Origin: Phaeobacter sp. 11ANDIMAR09
Lineage (GTDB): Bacteria > Pseudomonadota > Alphaproteobacteria > Rhodobacterales > Rhodobacteraceae
Length of the DNA stretch: 64,000 bases
Direction of reading: 5' to 3'
NCBI RefSeq assembly: GCF_001294455.1
Contig: NZ_LIKT01000005.1
Coordinates: forward strand, 124,001-188,000
Shown: positions 63,611 through 64,000 of the stretch, in pieces
Numbering within the stretch: the first letter of the stretch is position 1
How the letters are laid out: each line of letters starts with the position of its first letter
The notes under the pieces: generated by a model
Told to the model about the DNA's origin: nothing
Databases searched by the model: none
The model's input: only the letters and a program-made list of their open reading frames with translations
Program-made: the position numbers and the translations under genes

Positions 63611-64000
63611 ATGCGGCTTGCAGGAAAATGCGCGATTGTAACCGGCGGCGCCTCTGGCTTTGGGCTTGGCATCGTTGATAAATTTCTAGCCGAAGGGGCA
63701 AGGGTGATGATCGCCGACATCAACGGCGACGGCGCGAGCACCTTGGCAGAGGACCGGGGAGAGGCCATTGCCCAACAGGTTGATGTCGGCAATGCCGCTT
63801 CGGTCACTGCCATGGCGGAGACCGCGATAACCGCCTTTGGCCAGGTCGACATATTGATCAACAACGCCGGCGTGACCCATCTGCCTACCCCGCTGGACGA
63901 GGTGAGCGAAGAGGATTTTGACCGGGTCTTCAACGTCAACATGAAGTCGGTCTATCTGACCGCGCGCGCTTTGGTGCCACATATGAAAGCACATGGCAGC
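63611..64000 (+). CDS. SDR-family oxidoreductase, truncated by the window end
   Basis: The frame is open from ATG 63611 to the window end (130 codons), with GGGAGAG upstream of the start. The NAD(P)-binding motif TGGASGFGLGI lies at residues ~11-21, and DILINNAG at ~83-90, both classical for short-chain dehydrogenases. RVFNVNMKSVYLTARAL continues the pattern. The catalytic Ser-Tyr-Lys part lies beyond the window, so the substrate cannot be guessed. Confidence 0.88.
   Translation, partial: MRLAGKCAIVTGGASGFGLGIVDKFLAEGARVMIADINGDGASTLAEDRGEAIAQQVDVGNAASVTAMAETAITAFGQVDILINNAGVTHLPTPLDEVSEEDFDRVFNVNMKSVYLTARALVPHMKAHGS

Overview
The window is a gene-dense, high-GC chromosomal segment of an alphaproteobacterium. 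It most resembles the Rhodobacterales (Roseobacter group, Phaeobacter/Ruegeria/Leisingera-like). The basis is the family content: an accD-folC pair, a gpmI-envC-ctpA operon, a MoxR/DUF58/DUF4159 operon, and several small proteins of a type I associate with that order. This is inference from gene content; no rRNA or tRNA gene is present to anchor it. About 55 protein genes are supported, with short intergenic gaps and many 1-8 bp start/stop overlaps.

Layout. 0.1-2.9 kb: an ArsR-type regulator overlapping a CutA/NIF3-like protein, a cytochrome c'-like haem protein and a TetR regulator. 3-10 kb: an AEC carrier, fghA, sthA, a DUF188 protein, a DMT exporter, a HAD hydrolase and an ornithine-cyclodeaminase-like enzyme. 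10-16 kb: an MFS carrier, a compositionally odd coiled-coil/2-TM protein, zapE, and accD-folC. 16-23 kb: a CPBP protease homologue downstream of a very unusual ABC-like protein with degenerate ATPase motifs and a cyclic-nucleotide-binding domain, then three uncharacterised genes. 22.7-31.2 kb: a PEP-mutase-like enzyme with ada, rsgA, the gpmI-envC-ctpA operon and an orphan ABC ATPase. 31-38 kb: a zinc-finger protein, a DUF2459 protein, a flavodoxin-like protein, polA, a DUF2798 protein, a hydroxypyruvate-isomerase-like enzyme and a DUF1285 protein. 38-44.7 kb: the four-gene MoxR operon. 44.8-52.4 kb: an alpha-2-macroglobulin gene overlapping pbpC. 52.6-64 kb: a hybrid histidine kinase, yaaA, recQ, a YggT protein, a thioesterase-like protein, a UMF1 transporter with mepA, a phytase-like esterase, a VUT-family transporter, arfB and a truncated SDR gene.

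Themes. Cell-envelope maintenance is strongly represented: envC, ctpA, pbpC, the alpha-2-macroglobulin, mepA, the MoxR cluster and the CPBP protein. Stress and repair genes are ada, recQ, polA, yaaA and fghA/sthA. No prophage, insertion sequence, CRISPR array or integrase was seen.

The most interesting non-coding signal is a family of six dispersed, structured intergenic elements (near 3.0, 3.2, 13.6, 35.7, 35.9 and 62.2 kb). Each has a GC-rich palindrome, a CCCAAC-type spacer, a second hairpin whose sequence differs between copies while self-complementarity is kept, and a GGCGGGAGC end. Four of the six form two head-out pairs that look like MITE/BIME-type composites. The most interesting protein is the pseudo-ABC/cNMP-binding fusion at 17-20 kb.
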